A DNA stretch of 64,000 nt from Zhengella sp041738295 (GCA_041738295.1 JBGSQC010000157.1:1-64000), one strand, 5' to 3'. Counted from the first letter of the stretch, positions 24,606 through 33,608 are shown. Numbers and translations are program-made. Notes: generated by a model from the letters alone, not told the origin.

Positions 24606-25433
24606 ATGACCACCAAGGATCCTGCGGGAAAATATGGAAGCGGCATGAACCCCGAAACGCGCATCATCACAGTCGCAAACCAGAAGGGTGGAGTGGGAAA
24701 GACAACCACGGCTATCAATCTGGGTACTGCCCTCGCCGCCATTGGCGAGCGCGTGTTGATCATTGACCTTGATCCACAAGGCAATGCCAGCACCGGGCTG
24801 GGAATTGATCGCCAGGAGCGTGAGATTTCTGCCTATGATGTGTTGATGGGCACGGCGACGATTTCCGAAGCAGCGGTGCCCACAGCAGTCCCCAATTTGT
24901 CGATCGTTGTCTCGACACTCGATCTCCTTGGAATTGAAATGGAAATTGCCGGTGCGCCGGATCGTGTGCGCCGCCTTTCCAAGGCATTGGACCAGTCGCA
25001 CCACGGCTTCAGCTATATCCTGATCGATTGTCCGCCGTCGCTCAATCTGCTGACGATGAACTCAATGGCGGCAGCCGATTCTGTTCTGGTTCCGCTGCAG
25101 TGCGAATTTTTTGCCCTCGAAGGTCTCAGCCAGTTGCTTCAGACGGTTGACCAGGTGCGAGCCACCATCAACCCGTCCATCGATATTCAAGGCATTGTGC
25201 TGACCATGTATGATGGCCGCAACAATCTCGCCAATCAGGTGGTTGAGGATGTGAGGGCGCATATGGGAGACAAGGTCTACCAAACCATCATACCGCGCAA
25301 TGTGCGTATTTCCGAAGCGCCGTCCTATGGAAAGCCGGCAATCCTCTACGATTTGAAATGCGCGGGAAGCCAAGCCTATCTCCAATTGGCCTCGGAAGTG
25401 ATCCGGCGCGAACGCCGCCTTCGTGCTGCGTGA
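24606..25433 (+). CDS. parA: Chromosome partitioning ATPase ParA
   Basis: Walker-type ATPase that, with ParB-parS, segregates replicated origins to the cell poles. The 275-residue protein has the deviant Walker A KGGVGKTT at 27-34, LIIDLDPQGNAS (A'), and LIDCPPSLNLL (Walker B). A start at ATG 24645, giving MNPETRIITVANQKGG, is an alternative, since GGAAG lies before it; 24606 follows GAGGA very closely. It lies three bases after rsmG and 27 bp before parB. Confidence 0.95.
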   Translation: MTTKDPAGKYGSGMNPETRIITVANQKGGVGKTTTAINLGTALAAIGERVLIIDLDPQGNASTGLGIDRQEREISAYDVLMGTATISEAAVPTAVPNLSIVVSTLDLLGIEMEIAGAPDRVRRLSKALDQSHHGFSYILIDCPPSLNLLTMNSMAAADSVLVPLQCEFFALEGLSQLLQTVDQVRATINPSIDIQGIVLTMYDGRNNLANQVVEDVRAHMGDKVYQTIIPRNVRISEAPSYGKPAILYDLKCAGSQAYLQLASEVIRRERRLRAA

Positions 25434-25460
25434 ACCATCCCTTGAAGCGAGACTGCTGAA

Positions 25461-26336
25461 ATGACCGATGATGTATCGAAAAGGCGGCTCGGCCGCGGAC
25501 TGGCTGCCCTGATTGGCGAAATCGACCTGCCGCAGGAACAGGCCGGTCCGGTCGCGCCGGCGGATGGCAAAGTGCCGATCGAACATGTGATGCGCAACCC
25601 GCGTAATCCGCGTCGCCAGTTTGCCGAGGCCGATCTTGCTGATCTGGCCCAGTCGATACGCGAACATGGTGTTGTGCAGCCGGTTGTCGTTCGCCCGAGC
25701 GCGGCAAAGTCCGGCCATTTCGAGATCATCGCAGGCGAGCGCCGGTGGCGTGCTGCCCAGATTGCCGGCCTGTCGGAAGTGCCGGTGATCATCCGCGAAG
25801 TCGATGACAGGGTTGCGCTGGAAATCGCAATTGTCGAGAACGTCCAGCGCGCTGACCTCAATGCTGTTGAAGAAGCCACGGGATATCAACAGCTTATCGA
25901 TGAGCACAGCTACACACAGGCCGATCTGGCGCAGGTCATCGGCAAGAGCCGTAGCCATGTTGCCAATACGCTGCGCCTGCTGAAGCTCCCGGCAGAAGTC
26001 ACCTCCCTTCTAATCGACGGATCGCTTTCTGCCGGTCATGCACGCACACTCGTCACCGCAGATGATCCGCTTTCGCTGGCGCAACGCATTGTCCGCGATG
26101 GTCTTTCTGTCCGCCAGGCCGAGGCGCTGCAACAGGAGCCAAAAGGCCGCAAGGAAGGTGGTCAGCGCAAGGAACCTGCCGTCCGGGATTCCGACACCGT
26201 GGCGCTTGAAAAACTGCTGAGTGATGCGCTTGGCCTTCGCGTGTCGGTAAACCACAGCGACAAGGGTGGGGAAGTGAAGATAGCCTACCAGTCGCTTGAA
26301 CAGCTTGATGAGCTTTGCCGCCTCTTGCAGGGATAA
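25461..26336 (+). CDS. parB: Chromosome partitioning protein ParB
   Basis: CTP-dependent clamp that loads at parS and spreads on DNA. The 291-residue protein has the N-terminal RRLGRGLAALIG box that contacts ParA, the CTP-binding GERRWRA at about 92-98 and ENVQRADLN, the HTH YTQADLAQVIGKSRSHVANTL at about 150-170, and a C-terminal dimerisation domain. It follows parA by 27 bp and is convergent with holA. Its presumed sites are the six parS-like sequences of this window. Confidence 0.96.
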   Translation: MTDDVSKRRLGRGLAALIGEIDLPQEQAGPVAPADGKVPIEHVMRNPRNPRRQFAEADLADLAQSIREHGVVQPVVVRPSAAKSGHFEIIAGERRWRAAQIAGLSEVPVIIREVDDRVALEIAIVENVQRADLNAVEEATGYQQLIDEHSYTQADLAQVIGKSRSHVANTLRLLKLPAEVTSLLIDGSLSAGHARTLVTADDPLSLAQRIVRDGLSVRQAEALQQEPKGRKEGGQRKEPAVRDSDTVALEKLLSDALGLRVSVNHSDKGGEVKIAYQSLEQLDELCRLLQG

Positions 26337-26388
26337 GGCCGGGTTTTTCGGGGAGGATCTTCCATTACCCGCAAGCCTAAGCAGGCTG

Positions 26389-27438
26389 TCAGCCGCGCCG
26401 TGACGTGCGAAGCGTTTCGACGGTCAAAGCCAGCAGCGTCTGACGGGTCAGCGCCTCTTCCAGGCCGGCCTTCTGTCGTGTCAGCAGCACGGTTTCCTGC
26501 AGGCGATCTAGTGCGCGGGCAATGGCTGGTGCGCTCCAGGCCTGCAAACCCCGCTCGACGACGCCCTTGCGGGCAAAGAACACCGGTGGTCTTGCCGATG
26601 CGACCACTGAGGAAGCCGACTTGCCGCCCCTGTCCATCTCCCAGCGCATGATTTGAAGGGATGCAAACTGGCGCATGGTGGCAGACAGCACGACAAAGCT
26701 GTGTGTCCCTGCCGAAGTGAGGCGGGTGAAGGCCATATCAAGTTTTGACAAGTCACCTGTCAAAATCGCATCAACCGCGTCGTCAGCCGAGGTGGATGCC
26801 ACGTCGCCGAGACTAGCTGCCACATCTTCGACGCTGATCTGGCTCTTGCCCATGGCGTAGAGTGCCAGTTTTCCAATTTCGCCGCGCGTGGCCAACCGGT
26901 CGCCTCCGAGGCCTGCGTTCAGCAGCTCGCGAGCCTCCAGCGATATGGTCTGATTGTGTGTGGCGAGTTCGCTGTTGATCAGGTCATCAATCTTGCGGGC
27001 ATCATCGCCGTAGCAAGGCAGCGCCATGGCTGCGGCGGCATTCTCGACAATTCCGCGAAGGCTGGTCGCGCCTTTCTTGAGGTCTCCGCCTTCGATCAAG
27101 ATGAGCGTATCAACCGGAGGCTCGGCGCAAAGAAATTTCACTCCGTCCGTCAGGGCCTTATGCGTCCCGGCATCGCCGATCCATAGCAGGCGGTTGGGTG
27201 AGAACATCGGCACCATGCGTGCTTCGTCAACCAGCCGACCCGGATCGCCATCGAGTTCGGCTGCATCCATGCGAATGACAGAAAACGGATCGTCCAGGGA
27301 AAGTCCGGTGCCGCTTGCGATGGTGCGGGCGCGCTCGGACACCATGCCGCGATCCGGACCATAGACGAGGATGATCCGCACACCCTTGTCAGGGCGAGCG
27401 ATCCAGCTGTCCACTTCATGAGATTTCTTCTGCGCCAT
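26389..27438 (-). CDS. holA: DNA polymerase III delta subunit
   Basis: Clamp-loader subunit that opens the beta clamp. The 349-residue protein starts MAQKKSHEVDSWIARPD and shows VRIILVYGPDRGMV, FSVIRMDAAEL, RLLWIGDA and VDTLILIEGGDLKKG, in the order of the family. The ATG at 27438 was chosen at the homology start. In related genomes lptE and leuS usually accompany it; here tRNA-Gly lies upstream instead. It is convergent with parB, with a weak AGCCT/AGGCT hairpin between. Confidence 0.93.
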   Translation of the reverse strand: MAQKKSHEVDSWIARPDKGVRIILVYGPDRGMVSERARTIASGTGLSLDDPFSVIRMDAAELDGDPGRLVDEARMVPMFSPNRLLWIGDAGTHKALTDGVKFLCAEPPVDTLILIEGGDLKKGATSLRGIVENAAAAMALPCYGDDARKIDDLINSELATHNQTISLEARELLNAGLGGDRLATRGEIGKLALYAMGKSQISVEDVAASLGDVASTSADDAVDAILTGDLSKLDMAFTRLTSAGTHSFVVLSATMRQFASLQIMRWEMDRGGKSASSVVASARPPVFFARKGVVERGLQAWSAPAIARALDRLQETVLLTRQKAGLEEALTRQTLLALTVETLRTSRRG

Positions 27439-27499
27439 GAAAACCGGGTTAGCATGGAAGGCGAAGGGCGGCAAAGCGCCAGTTCCGGACGCTGCGAAA

Positions 27500-27527
27500 A
27501 GAAAAAGGCCCGGATTGATCCGGGCCT
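27500..27527 (-). terminator. Rho-independent terminator of tRNA-Gly
   Basis: On the minus strand, AGGCCCGGAT-CA-ATCCGGGCCT is a 10-bp perfect stem followed by TTTTCTTTTC. It lies 26 bases after the tRNA. Confidence 0.88.
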
Positions 27528-27552
27528 GTTTTGGCCAGTTCCTTAAGAGAAC

Positions 27553-27627
27553 TGGAGCGGGCGAGGCGATTCGAACGCCCGACCCCAACCTTGGCAAGGT
27601 TGTGCTCTACCCCTGAGCTACGCCCGC
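27553..27627 (-). tRNA. tRNA-Gly (anticodon GCC)
   Basis: The minus strand reads GCGGGCGTAGCTCAGGGG at the 5' end and folds as a cloverleaf: acceptor stem GCGGGCG/CGCCCGC, D-loop, anticodon stem CAACC/GGTTG with loop TTGCCAA (GCC), T-arm with GTTCGAATC and an encoded CCA. Length is 75 nt including CCA. holA lies downstream in the same direction. tRNA genes are frequent integration sites, but no integrase or repeated att sequence is seen. Confidence 0.96.
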
Positions 27628-27842
27628 TTTTCACCGGCGGCAACCAGTGCCGCAAGCCGGGCCTATATGACTTAAGCGAAAGCGGATTGCAACAGGGAAA
27701 AACATGAAATGATAACTTCGTCGTCACCAGGCCGCTTGGTTCCTTCACGAGCGTTCCCGGACCACCAGCTGCGCGACGCGCTCTTGTTTTTGCAGGCATC
27801 TTGCCCGAAAAGGGCGATCGTAGGGATCAACGGAGAGAGATC

Positions 27843-28337
27843 ATGGCCCGCTTGAGTGGCGACTTGTTTGCGTTTCTTGACGAGCTCGGAATCTCCCACA
27901 GCACGGTCGAGCATCCTCCGCTTTATACGGTGGCCCAATCGCAGGAATTGCGCGGCCAGATAGCCGGTGCCCACACCAAGAACCTGTTCGTGAAGGACAA
28001 GAAGGACCAGTTTTTCCTGCTGACGGTGGAAGAACAGGCCGTTGTCGACCTGAAGACCATCCACCATCAGATCGGGGCTGCGAGCAAGGTGTCGTTCGGC
28101 AAGCCGGAAAAGCTCGTGGAGCTTCTGGGTGTGGAGCCCGGTGCAGTCACGGCGTTCGGACTGATCAACGACACGGAGAAATCAGTCTCTTTTTTTATCG
28201 ACAAGTCCCTGCTTGGCTCCGAGATTGTCAATTGTCATCCGCTGGTCAACACGGCGACCGCCAGTATCAGTCCAACCGACCTTTTGCTTTTTGCAGAAGC
28301 AACCGGCCACAAGTCTTCGGTCTTGAAACTGGACTGA
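27843..28337 (+). CDS. Prolyl-tRNA editing (YbaK/ProX-type) deacylase
   Basis: A 164-residue free-standing editing domain that hydrolyses mischarged alanyl-tRNA(Pro) in related ProXp-ala/YbaK proteins. It shows the family blocks HPPLYTVAQSQ, GAHTKNLFVKDKK, the catalytic-Lys region, and NCHPLVNTATASISP. ATG at 27843 was chosen because the homology begins there; an earlier frame has no support. It is separated from tRNA-Gly by about 215 bp of unassigned sequence on the opposite strand, and may be co-transcribed with ybbN. Confidence 0.9.
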   Translation: MARLSGDLFAFLDELGISHSTVEHPPLYTVAQSQELRGQIAGAHTKNLFVKDKKDQFFLLTVEEQAVVDLKTIHHQIGAASKVSFGKPEKLVELLGVEPGAVTAFGLINDTEKSVSFFIDKSLLGSEIVNCHPLVNTATASISPTDLLLFAEATGHKSSVLKLD

Positions 28338-28389
28338 CAAACGGCAATTTGTAGGATGGGCGGCTGGTGCCGCCAGGCTGGAGAATATC

Positions 28390-29346
28390 ATGCAAGACAA
28401 GTCCAACCCCTACCAGGCTTCCTCGGGGGGATATTCCACAAACATCAGCTTCGGTGGCCAGCAGGCACCGGCTGCATCCGGTCCGCTGGTCAGCGACACG
28501 ACAACAGCCTCTTTCAAGGCCGATGTCATGGATGCTTCCCGGGATCGGCCTGTGCTGGTGGATTTCTGGGCGCCCTGGTGCGGTCCGTGCAAGCAGCTCG
28601 CACCCTTGCTTGAAAAGGTCGTGACGGAAGCCCGCGGCGCGGTGAAGCTCGTCAAGATGAACATTGACGAGCATCCGCAGATCGCCGGCCAGCTTGGGGT
28701 CCAGTCAATCCCGGCCGTCATCGCCTTCGTCAATGGACAGCCGGTGGATGGTTTCATGGGCGCTGTCCCTGAATCACAGATCCGCCAGTTCATTGCCAAA
28801 CTCTCGGCCGGGCAACCCGATCCGCTTGCCGATGCGTTGGCTGCGGCGGAGGAATCGCTGGCAGCTGGCGATCCGCAGTCTGCCATGCAGATCTACTCCA
28901 TGATCTTGCAGCAAGATCCCGCCAATGCCGAGGCCATCATCGGGGCATGTGGTGTTCTCGTCGAAGCCGGACAGCTGGAAGATGCAGAAGCCCTCCTCGC
29001 CGGGCTCCCGGCAGACAAGGCAGCGCTGCCGGCGGTGGAAGGCTTGAATGCGCGCATCCGCCTTGCCCGCGAAGTGGCAGCGCTCGGCGATCCGCTGGCA
29101 TTGGCTCGCCGGTTGGCTGACAACCCGGCTGACCATCAGGCGCGGATTGATCTCGCAAAAATCGAGAATGCCAAGGGCGAGCGTGATGCAGCAGCCGATC
29201 ACCTGCTTGCCGTGATCAAGGCTGATCGCGGCTGGAACGATGAAGCAGCCAAGAAGCAGCTGATCGAATTTTTCCAGGCCTGGGGAATGACCGATCCGGC
29301 AACGCTTGCCGGGCGCAGGAAACTTTCTTCCCTGCTGTTCTCGTGA
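28390..29346 (+). CDS. ybbN: Thioredoxin-domain co-chaperone YbbN (TPR-like tail)
   Basis: The 318-residue protein has a low-complexity N-terminus (Ser/Gly/Gln-rich to about residue 40), a thioredoxin domain with the active site WAPWCGPCKQ (Cys64, Cys67), and a C-terminal region of about 170 residues of helical TPR-like repeats (DPLADALAAAEESL, NAEAIIGACGVLVEAGQLEDAEALLAG). This architecture matches YbbN/CnoX, which pairs oxidation-protective chaperone activity with redox activity. Unlike E. coli YbbN (SxxC), the CxxC is complete, so it is probably redox-active. Confidence 0.9.
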   Translation: MQDKSNPYQASSGGYSTNISFGGQQAPAASGPLVSDTTTASFKADVMDASRDRPVLVDFWAPWCGPCKQLAPLLEKVVTEARGAVKLVKMNIDEHPQIAGQLGVQSIPAVIAFVNGQPVDGFMGAVPESQIRQFIAKLSAGQPDPLADALAAAEESLAAGDPQSAMQIYSMILQQDPANAEAIIGACGVLVEAGQLEDAEALLAGLPADKAALPAVEGLNARIRLAREVAALGDPLALARRLADNPADHQARIDLAKIENAKGERDAAADHLLAVIKADRGWNDEAAKKQLIEFFQAWGMTDPATLAGRRKLSSLLFS

Positions 29347-29410
29347 CCTGACCCACTTGAGTTCCCGGCCTGACGCTCCACATAGCGTGAGGTCATAGAG
29401 GAGAACTGGC

Positions 29411-30082
29411 ATGAAGGTCGGCAATGCAGTCTACCGCGGCGCGCATGACTTGCCGGACGTGATTCCGGTGTTTCCCCTGCCAGGTGCGCTGCTGCTGCCC
29501 GGTGGGCGGATGCCGCTCAATATTTTCGAACCGAGATACCTTCAGATGTCTGATGATGCGCTTGCGCGCGGACGTCACATCGGCATGGTCCAACCGGCGC
29601 TCAACGGGGCGCGTCGTGCTGATGGAGAACCGGAACTGTGCCATGTCGGATGCATGGGGCGTCTCACCTCTCATGCCGAAACAGGCGATGGCCGCATCAT
29701 CATCACGCTGGAAGGCGTCACGCGATTCCGGATCACCGAGGAACTGTCAGTTCGCACACCCTACAGGCAGGTTCGTGTCGCCCATTTTGTCACTGATCTC
29801 GAACAGGAATCCCAGGAAAAGACGATCAACCGGCAGGATCTGCTCGCCGCTTTCAAGGCCTATCTTGAGGCCAATGAGATGGAAGCGGACTGGGAAAGCG
29901 TGTCAAAGGCTGGCAATGTGCAACTGGTCAACGCGCTATCGATGATGGCACCCTATGGAGAAGCCGAGAAGCAGGCCTTGCTGGAAGCGCCGGATCTCAG
30001 GACGCGGGCCGAGACGCTGATCGCCCTGACGGAAATGGCCGTGGCGCGTGAGACAGAGGGGCCGGTTTCCGGCCTCCAGTAA
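29411..30082 (+). CDS. Lon N-terminal domain (LON substrate-binding) protein
   Basis: A 223-residue protein made of the N-terminal substrate-recognition domain of Lon protease without ATPase or protease parts: IPVFPLPGALLLPGGRMPLNIFEPRY near residue 20 and the GMVQPA block are typical. A helical C-terminal half follows. The role of such solo domains is unclear. It is 64 bp after ybbN and just before a Trm112-like gene, a conserved string in this order. Confidence 0.9.
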   Translation: MKVGNAVYRGAHDLPDVIPVFPLPGALLLPGGRMPLNIFEPRYLQMSDDALARGRHIGMVQPALNGARRADGEPELCHVGCMGRLTSHAETGDGRIIITLEGVTRFRITEELSVRTPYRQVRVAHFVTDLEQESQEKTINRQDLLAAFKAYLEANEMEADWESVSKAGNVQLVNALSMMAPYGEAEKQALLEAPDLRTRAETLIALTEMAVARETEGPVSGLQ

Positions 30083-30103
30083 AGTGCTGAAAGGATACCT
30101 GCG

Positions 30104-30322
30104 ATGGCAGACGCCCAGGACCAACCCAGGGATCATCTGAAGCGGCAGATGGATGTCGATCCGCGAATGCTGGAACTTCTCGTCTGCCCCCTGACCAAAT
30201 CCAACCTTTCCTATGACCGGGAGCGCAACGAATTGCTCTCCAAGTCAGCCCGCCTCGCCTATCCGGTGCGTGGCGGCATCCCGATCCTTCTGCCGTCGGA
30301 AGCACGCACGCTCGAGGACTGA
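30104..30322 (+). CDS. Trm112 family protein (UPF0434-like)
   Basis: A 72-residue protein with the Trm112/YcaR fold: MLELLVCPLTKSNLSY, followed by LLSKSARLAYPVRGGIPILLPSEAR. In eukaryotes Trm112 activates methyltransferases; bacterial members are less clear. One of the usual zinc-binding Cys pairs is reduced to a single CP motif here, so metal binding is doubtful. It lies 21 bp after the Lon-N gene. Confidence 0.88.
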   Translation: MADAQDQPRDHLKRQMDVDPRMLELLVCPLTKSNLSYDRERNELLSKSARLAYPVRGGIPILLPSEARTLED

Positions 30323-30381
30323 CCGGAAACAAGCGGGTGGACACAGCCACTTGCCGGGTTTAGTCATTCAACTGACAAGCA

Positions 30382-30975
30382 ATGTCAGGGCGGACCGGTT
30401 CAATGGCAGGCAATGACAAAAGGGATGCGTTGACAACGGCTGCAGCCAGCCTGTTCTGGACGAAAGGCTATGCTGCGACCAGCCTTGCCGACATTTCTGC
30501 CCAGTCCGGCGTGCCACTGGGCAACATCTATTATTATTTCCGCTCCAAGACTGCGCTTGCCGAAGCTGTCGCTGACATCTTTGTTGCCGAAACCCAGCAG
30601 ATGGTCGACCAGATAGCCGCAGATCATGACGATCCGCGCCACCGCATGCGGGCGCTGGTGGAGAAATTGCAACGGTCCATGCGGTCGCGCGTGGAAAACG
30701 GTTGTCCGCTTTCGCTGTGCATCCGGGATTTCCGGCGCGAACACCGGCCGGCCAGTGACCGGGCCGCAGAGAGCTTCACCATTTTGATAGCCAGCCTGGC
30801 GCGCGAACTGGGGCGCACCGGTGTCCGGCCTTCGCAAGGGCTTGCAATTGCCCGCGCTGCGATTTCCGAATGGCAGGGCGGTATAGCGCTTGCCCATGCC
30901 CTGGGCGATGCGGCAATTCTTTCGGAGAGTTTCAGGCGCATGGAGCAGATCCTGCATCTGCCGGGACGGACGTGA
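30382..30975 (+). CDS. TetR-family transcriptional regulator
   Basis: A 197-residue regulator with the N-terminal HTH at about 12-58 (AASLFWTKGYAATSLADISAQSGVPLGNIYYYFRSK, where GNIYYYF is the recognition helix) and a C-terminal ligand domain resembling the AcuR/CgmR-type family. A second ATG at 30403 gives a start closer to the HTH. No divergent partner gene is next to it, so its target is unknown. The metallopeptidase gene follows 67 bp later in the same direction. Confidence 0.87.
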   Translation: MSGRTGSMAGNDKRDALTTAAASLFWTKGYAATSLADISAQSGVPLGNIYYYFRSKTALAEAVADIFVAETQQMVDQIAADHDDPRHRMRALVEKLQRSMRSRVENGCPLSLCIRDFRREHRPASDRAAESFTILIASLARELGRTGVRPSQGLAIARAAISEWQGGIALAHALGDAAILSESFRRMEQILHLPGRT

Positions 30976-31042
30976 AAGGACGCGCCTTGCCTTCCCATGC
31001 GGCCAAAAAGCCCCTATATGCGCCACTCCAAAGGGACAAGAC

Positions 31043-31465
31043 ATGGCGCGGATCTATCAGAGCCGGAATTGGCAGGGCGAATTGGCGCCGGGGTTGGCAG
31101 AGCTGGAACTGCTGACGGTTGAAGCCTATGCGCATCTGCCGCAGGAATTTCGTGACCTCACGGGTGAAATCCTGATCCAGCTGGCGGAGTTTCCGACAGA
31201 TGAGATCATGGATGCGCTGGCGCTGGAGACACCCTTTGATCTCCTTGGACTGTTTGAGGGACGCGGTATTGCCGAACGCTGGAATCCGCAAACCGGCGAA
31301 GGACCCAATCGGGTGACGCTTTTCCGGCGCGCAATCCTCGACTACTGGGCAGAAAACGAGGAAACGCTGGGCGACATCGTCACCCATGTGCTCGTCCACG
31401 AAATCGGACATCATTTCGGCCTGTCAGACGAGGACATGGCAGCCATTGAAGAGGCGGCGGATTAA
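31043..31465 (+). CDS. Zincin-like metallopeptidase family protein (DUF1025)
   Basis: A 140-residue protein of the small zincin-like family. The zinc motif HEIGHHFGLSDED spans residues 119-131, with two His and the catalytic Glu, and a PNRVTLFRRAIL strand precedes it. No signal peptide is present, so it is cytoplasmic. Substrates are unknown. The ATG at 31043 fits the family length; the longer open frame upstream has no similarity. Confidence 0.88.
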   Translation: MARIYQSRNWQGELAPGLAELELLTVEAYAHLPQEFRDLTGEILIQLAEFPTDEIMDALALETPFDLLGLFEGRGIAERWNPQTGEGPNRVTLFRRAILDYWAENEETLGDIVTHVLVHEIGHHFGLSDEDMAAIEEAAD

Positions 31466-31584
31466 CCGCCTGTTAACGCTAAAGGCGGACCCTTCGGTCA
31501 GCAATGACACCAACATTGCATGAGGCATCCTGCATCGGGACTCACACCTGGAGAGACCGGGCATGCAGAGACCGGGAGAAAGCC

Positions 31585-31956
31585 ATGGCGAAACCAACCC
31601 TGCTGATCGTCGAAGACGATCCCCTTCTTGCGCTGGATGCCGCAGCCCAGGCAGAGCGCGCCGGATACCAGACCATCATCACGGCAAGCGTGGCCGATGC
31701 GCAGCGTGTGCTGGCACTTGAGGATATCGATGCGGCGCTCCTTGATTTCCTGCTGCCGGACGGTGTCGTGACACCGGTTGCCCATGCGCTTCGCGAGGCA
31801 GGCCTGCCCTATGCGATCGTCTCGGGGAGCAGCATGGCAGAGATCGAGCAGACCGGGCTTCTCAATCCGCCATTGATGGCCAAACCTGCCGATTATCTCC
31901 GGGTGATTTCAAACTTCATGCGCGACGAGGAAATGCCGCGCGCCAAGGCTGGCTGA
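31585..31956 (+). CDS. Stand-alone receiver-domain response regulator
   Basis: A 123-residue CheY-like receiver with no output domain: MAKPTLLIVEDDPLLALDA holds the acidic pocket, LLDFLLPDG the phospho-acceptor Asp, and the SGS and KPA segments the conserved Ser/Thr and Lys. AGAAAG precedes the ATG at 31585. Such single-domain regulators usually act in phosphorelays or by protein binding. No kinase is next to it. Its start is far enough from the peptidase gene for a separate promoter. Confidence 0.85.
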   Translation: MAKPTLLIVEDDPLLALDAAAQAERAGYQTIITASVADAQRVLALEDIDAALLDFLLPDGVVTPVAHALREAGLPYAIVSGSSMAEIEQTGLLNPPLMAKPADYLRVISNFMRDEEMPRAKAG

Positions 31957-32247
31957 ACCGGACCGCCCACAGGATTCTCCCTCAAAAGGAAAGGCGGAAA
32001 TGCAAGCATCTCCGCCCAACGCGCGCCAGCGTTCCCACCGGTGGGCAAGGCGGATATCACCATGGCGGCACAGGTTGCCGCGAAAGCCATGCGAAGTGTG
32101 TTCATTCCTCGATCCACCGGACTGGATGCCCGGGAGCGAAACGTATCCGTACCCGCCTCCGGTCAGGCTGAGTGTTGACCGGTGGAGAGGTTCGGCCTTG
32201 ATTCCGATCAAGGGTGATGGCGTGACTGAAAGGCCGGGACTTGGATC
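31957..32247. other. Gap with palindrome and a possible small secreted ORF
   Basis: The 291-bp stretch has a perfect palindrome CCCACCGGTGGG at 32034-32045. On the minus strand a 70-codon frame from 32105 (stop 31893) starts MNTLRMAFAATCAAMVISAL, a plausible signal peptide, but its end is antisense to the receiver gene and the ribosome site GAGGA abuts the ATG. I cannot say whether it is expressed. Confidence 0.3.
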
Positions 32248-33405
32248 TCAGCCGCACTGCGCGCGAATGGCCGCAAGGAACACGCTAGCGCCGGTTTCAA
32301 TGAGCGCGTCCGGGAAATCATAGTCCGGCGCATGAAGCGGCGGGCAATCAACGCCGGCACCCAGCACGAACATGGCGGCGGGACAAGCGGCGGAAAACCG
32401 GCCGAAATCCTCCGACCAGCGGAATGGCTTGTCGAGCCCGACCAAGGACAATCCGGTTTCACTGATTGCCTCTGTTAGAGCCTCAACCGGCCTTTCATGG
32501 TTGGTGCAGGCTGCAAAGGCGTCGTGAACCGAGAGTTGCAGGCCCAGTCCGTGGGTTTTAGCCACTGCTGTTGCCAGATCCTTCGCCTTCTCCATCAAAG
32601 AGAGCTGGCGGTTGTCATCAATGGCGCGGATGGTTGCCATCACCAGCGCTTCGCCGGGCGCTATGCCAAAGGCCTCTTCGCCCAGCCTTGCGTGAACGAA
32701 GGTCACCAGTGCCTCACCCGGAACTTCCAGCCCAAGGCTTGCCGGCAAGGCGGGAAGTGCTGCCATCAGCTCTGCCATGGCGATGGCCGGGCTGGTGCCT
32801 TGCTCAGGCATGGAGGCATGGGCGGTTCGCCCGGTTAACCGGATCGCAAGCCCGGCCGATGCGAAATTGAACGGCCCGGTGCGGATGGCCGCCGAGCCGA
32901 GTGCGAGACCGGGTAAATTGTGCAGAGACAGCACCATGTCCGGCTTCAGTGTCGCGAAGGCTGGATCGGCCAAGACTGCCGCCGACCCCGCACCGGTTTC
33001 CTCTGCCGGCTGGAACAGCAGGATCACGCATCCGCGCCGGGGTGGCCGGGCGGAAAGTTCGCGCGCCATCGCAGCCAGAATGGCGCTGTGTCCGTCATGG
33101 CCACACAGATGGCCCCGGCCTTCCACTTCGGATTTCCACGGCACCGATCCGGTCTCGAGAATGGGCAGTCCGTCCAGTTCGGCGCGGATCATCAGGCGGG
33201 GGCCGGGTAGGCCACTGTCGATGACGGCGGCGATGCCGGTTCCGCCAAGGCCGGTCATGAGGCGAACACCCGGCAACCCATTCAGCGCCGCGGCGACGGC
33301 TTCAGCGGTGCCATGCTCCTCGCCGGAAATCTCCGGCCTGCGGTGCAGCGTATGGCGCAGACCGGTCGCCCATTGGATTGTCTGCGGGGAGAGGGAGCCG
33401 CTCAT
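32248..33405 (-). CDS. M20 family amidohydrolase / peptidase
   Basis: A 385-residue metal-dependent amidohydrolase of the M20D type (hippurate hydrolase, IAA-amino-acid hydrolase family): RRPEISGEE near residue 23, the metal-binding CGHDGH at about 101-106, FQPAEETGAGS with the catalytic Glu, the dimerisation domain beginning AGLAIRLTGRTAHAS, and a final WSEDFGRF. Substrate is unknown. It overlaps DUF1737 by four bases, and the CitE-like gene lies just upstream, so the three form one minus-strand unit. Confidence 0.88.
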   Translation of the reverse strand: MSGSLSPQTIQWATGLRHTLHRRPEISGEEHGTAEAVAAALNGLPGVRLMTGLGGTGIAAVIDSGLPGPRLMIRAELDGLPILETGSVPWKSEVEGRGHLCGHDGHSAILAAMARELSARPPRRGCVILLFQPAEETGAGSAAVLADPAFATLKPDMVLSLHNLPGLALGSAAIRTGPFNFASAGLAIRLTGRTAHASMPEQGTSPAIAMAELMAALPALPASLGLEVPGEALVTFVHARLGEEAFGIAPGEALVMATIRAIDDNRQLSLMEKAKDLATAVAKTHGLGLQLSVHDAFAACTNHERPVEALTEAISETGLSLVGLDKPFRWSEDFGRFSAACPAAMFVLGAGVDCPPLHAPDYDFPDALIETGASVFLAAIRAQCG

Positions 33406-33608
33406 TGTTCGCCGAGCTTCATGTCAGGCGAATAGTCCTTTTCAGGAACGTCCTTCACCACCGCCTGGCCGCATTGCATGGTGCCGGCCGAGTCGTTGTA
33501 GGCATAGGTGGGCGAGCCATGGAGCTGCCAGCCCTTGTTCAGCGCCGCTGTCACCTTGTGGCAAAAGGAGGCGTCATCCGGCCCGGTCAGGAATCGGTAG
33601 AGTTTCAT
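33402..33608 (-). CDS. DUF1737 domain protein
   Basis: A 68-residue protein of the DUF1737 family: MKLYRFLTGPDDASFCHKV, GWQLHGSPTYAYN and CGQAVVKDV match the family core. Function is unknown. It lies 13 bp after the CitE-like gene and overlaps the M20 gene by four bases (ATGA), so it should be translationally coupled. Confidence 0.85.
   Translation of the reverse strand: MKLYRFLTGPDDASFCHKVTAALNKGWQLHGSPTYAYNDSAGTMQCGQAVVKDVPEKDYSPDMKLGEQ

Noticed and set aside
27553..28389. A genomic island anchored at tRNA-Gly
   Set aside because: No integrase, no repeat of the tRNA 3' end and no compositional shift was seen to the right of it.
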